64,000 nucleotides of DNA, from assembly GCF_000242915.1 (NCBI RefSeq), contig NZ_AFRZ01000001.1:1550001-1614000 (forward strand). Reading direction: 5' to 3'. Positions 63,939-64,000 of the stretch are shown piece by piece. The notes under the pieces were generated by a model. That model was not told the origin of the DNA, ran no database searches, and saw only the letters and a list, made by a program, of their open reading frames with translations. Both the position numbers and the translations under genes were made by a program. Numbering within the stretch: the first letter of the stretch is position 1; each line of letters opens with the position of its first letter. This DNA is from Sulfurimonas gotlandica GD1 (GTDB lineage: Bacteria; Campylobacterota; Campylobacteria; Campylobacterales; Sulfurimonadaceae).

Positions 63939-64000
63939 TTACATCTGTTTACCGATGCCTTTTGTAAGGTTTAACATAAATGCTAATCCTTTTCTAGTGT
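63939..64000 (-). CDS. possible C-terminal end of a minus-strand gene
   Basis: On the minus strand an open frame enters from the right edge and stops at 63939-63941 after 19 residues ending in LNLTKGIGKQM. It is too short to judge by itself; position just behind the hairpin supports a real gene end. Family not recognised. Confidence 0.3.
   Translation of the reverse strand, partial: TRKGLAFMLNLTKGIGKQM

Noticed and set aside
1-64000. tRNA or rRNA genes
   Set aside because: No cloverleaf with a TTCGA-type T-loop or rRNA-like sequence was seen in the intergenic gaps, which are mostly under 150 bp.

Overview
The window is a 64 kb piece of an AT-rich chromosome from a Campylobacterota (epsilonproteobacterial) bacterium, most like a free-living, sulfur-oxidising Sulfurimonas-type organism. 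The evidence is the phylum-typical gene order moaA-queE-queD, rsmE-rpmE-rsmI-rlmB and aminotransferase-hom-yraN (the order I remember from Campylobacter jejuni), a petABC complex with a dihaem cytochrome c, Campylobacter-like AlaS and MnmG, CetB-type PAS aerotaxis protein, TATAAT/TAAAAT -10 boxes without clear -35 boxes, and dense overlapping operons. I see no tRNA, rRNA, CRISPR array, transposase or prophage.

Layout. 1-8 kb: tRNA-modification genes (mnmD, mnmG), a chemoreceptor fused to a periplasmic rhodanese, riboflavin synthase and a Sel1-repeat protein. 8-11 kb: petABC, followed by about 350 bp packed with RNA hairpins and one strong terminator. 11-14 kb: RDD membrane protein, an abundant-looking porin with a 21-bp leader hairpin, and a DUF2846/SHOCT lipoprotein. 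14-27 kb: molybdopterin and queuosine genes, rRNA methyltransferases, L31, amino-acid genes and a Cys-type formate-dehydrogenase-like protein inserted between hom and yraN. 27-34 kb: envelope proteins, aldehyde dehydrogenase, alaS, CetB-like PAS protein, Maf. 34-39 kb: two divergent membrane diguanylate cyclases and bioF. 39.9-43.5 kb: a type IIS restriction-modification island (methylase, AlwI/BstNBI-type nuclease, second methylase). 43.5-50 kb: ABC ATPase, PBP1A, outer-membrane proteins, and an OmpR-family two-component system with 11-bp phased binding boxes. 50-55 kb: a RecA2-only helicase relative divergent from rhlE, a DUF1538 double-repeat membrane protein with two PII-like proteins, and a calcium-binding-block protein. 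55-64 kb: Na/Pi cotransporter, CBS-GGDEF protein, and a LolA-like/FtsX/FtsX/ABC/beta-barrel operon.

The strongest candidates for little-described biology are: the DUF1538 + PII + PII operon, which looks like a nucleotide-regulated ion transporter; the two-component system, whose four-fold 11-bp array and matching autoregulatory pair predict its targets; the five-gene LolA-like/FtsX/ABC/OMP export operon headed by a CBS-GGDEF protein; the RecA2-only basic protein beside rhlE; the rhodanese chemoreceptor; and a diguanylate cyclase that appears to start at ATT. Three GGDEF proteins and no EAL or HD-GYP protein lie in this window, so c-di-GMP breakdown must be encoded elsewhere.

All functional calls come from reading motifs and from memory of families; no database search was run.
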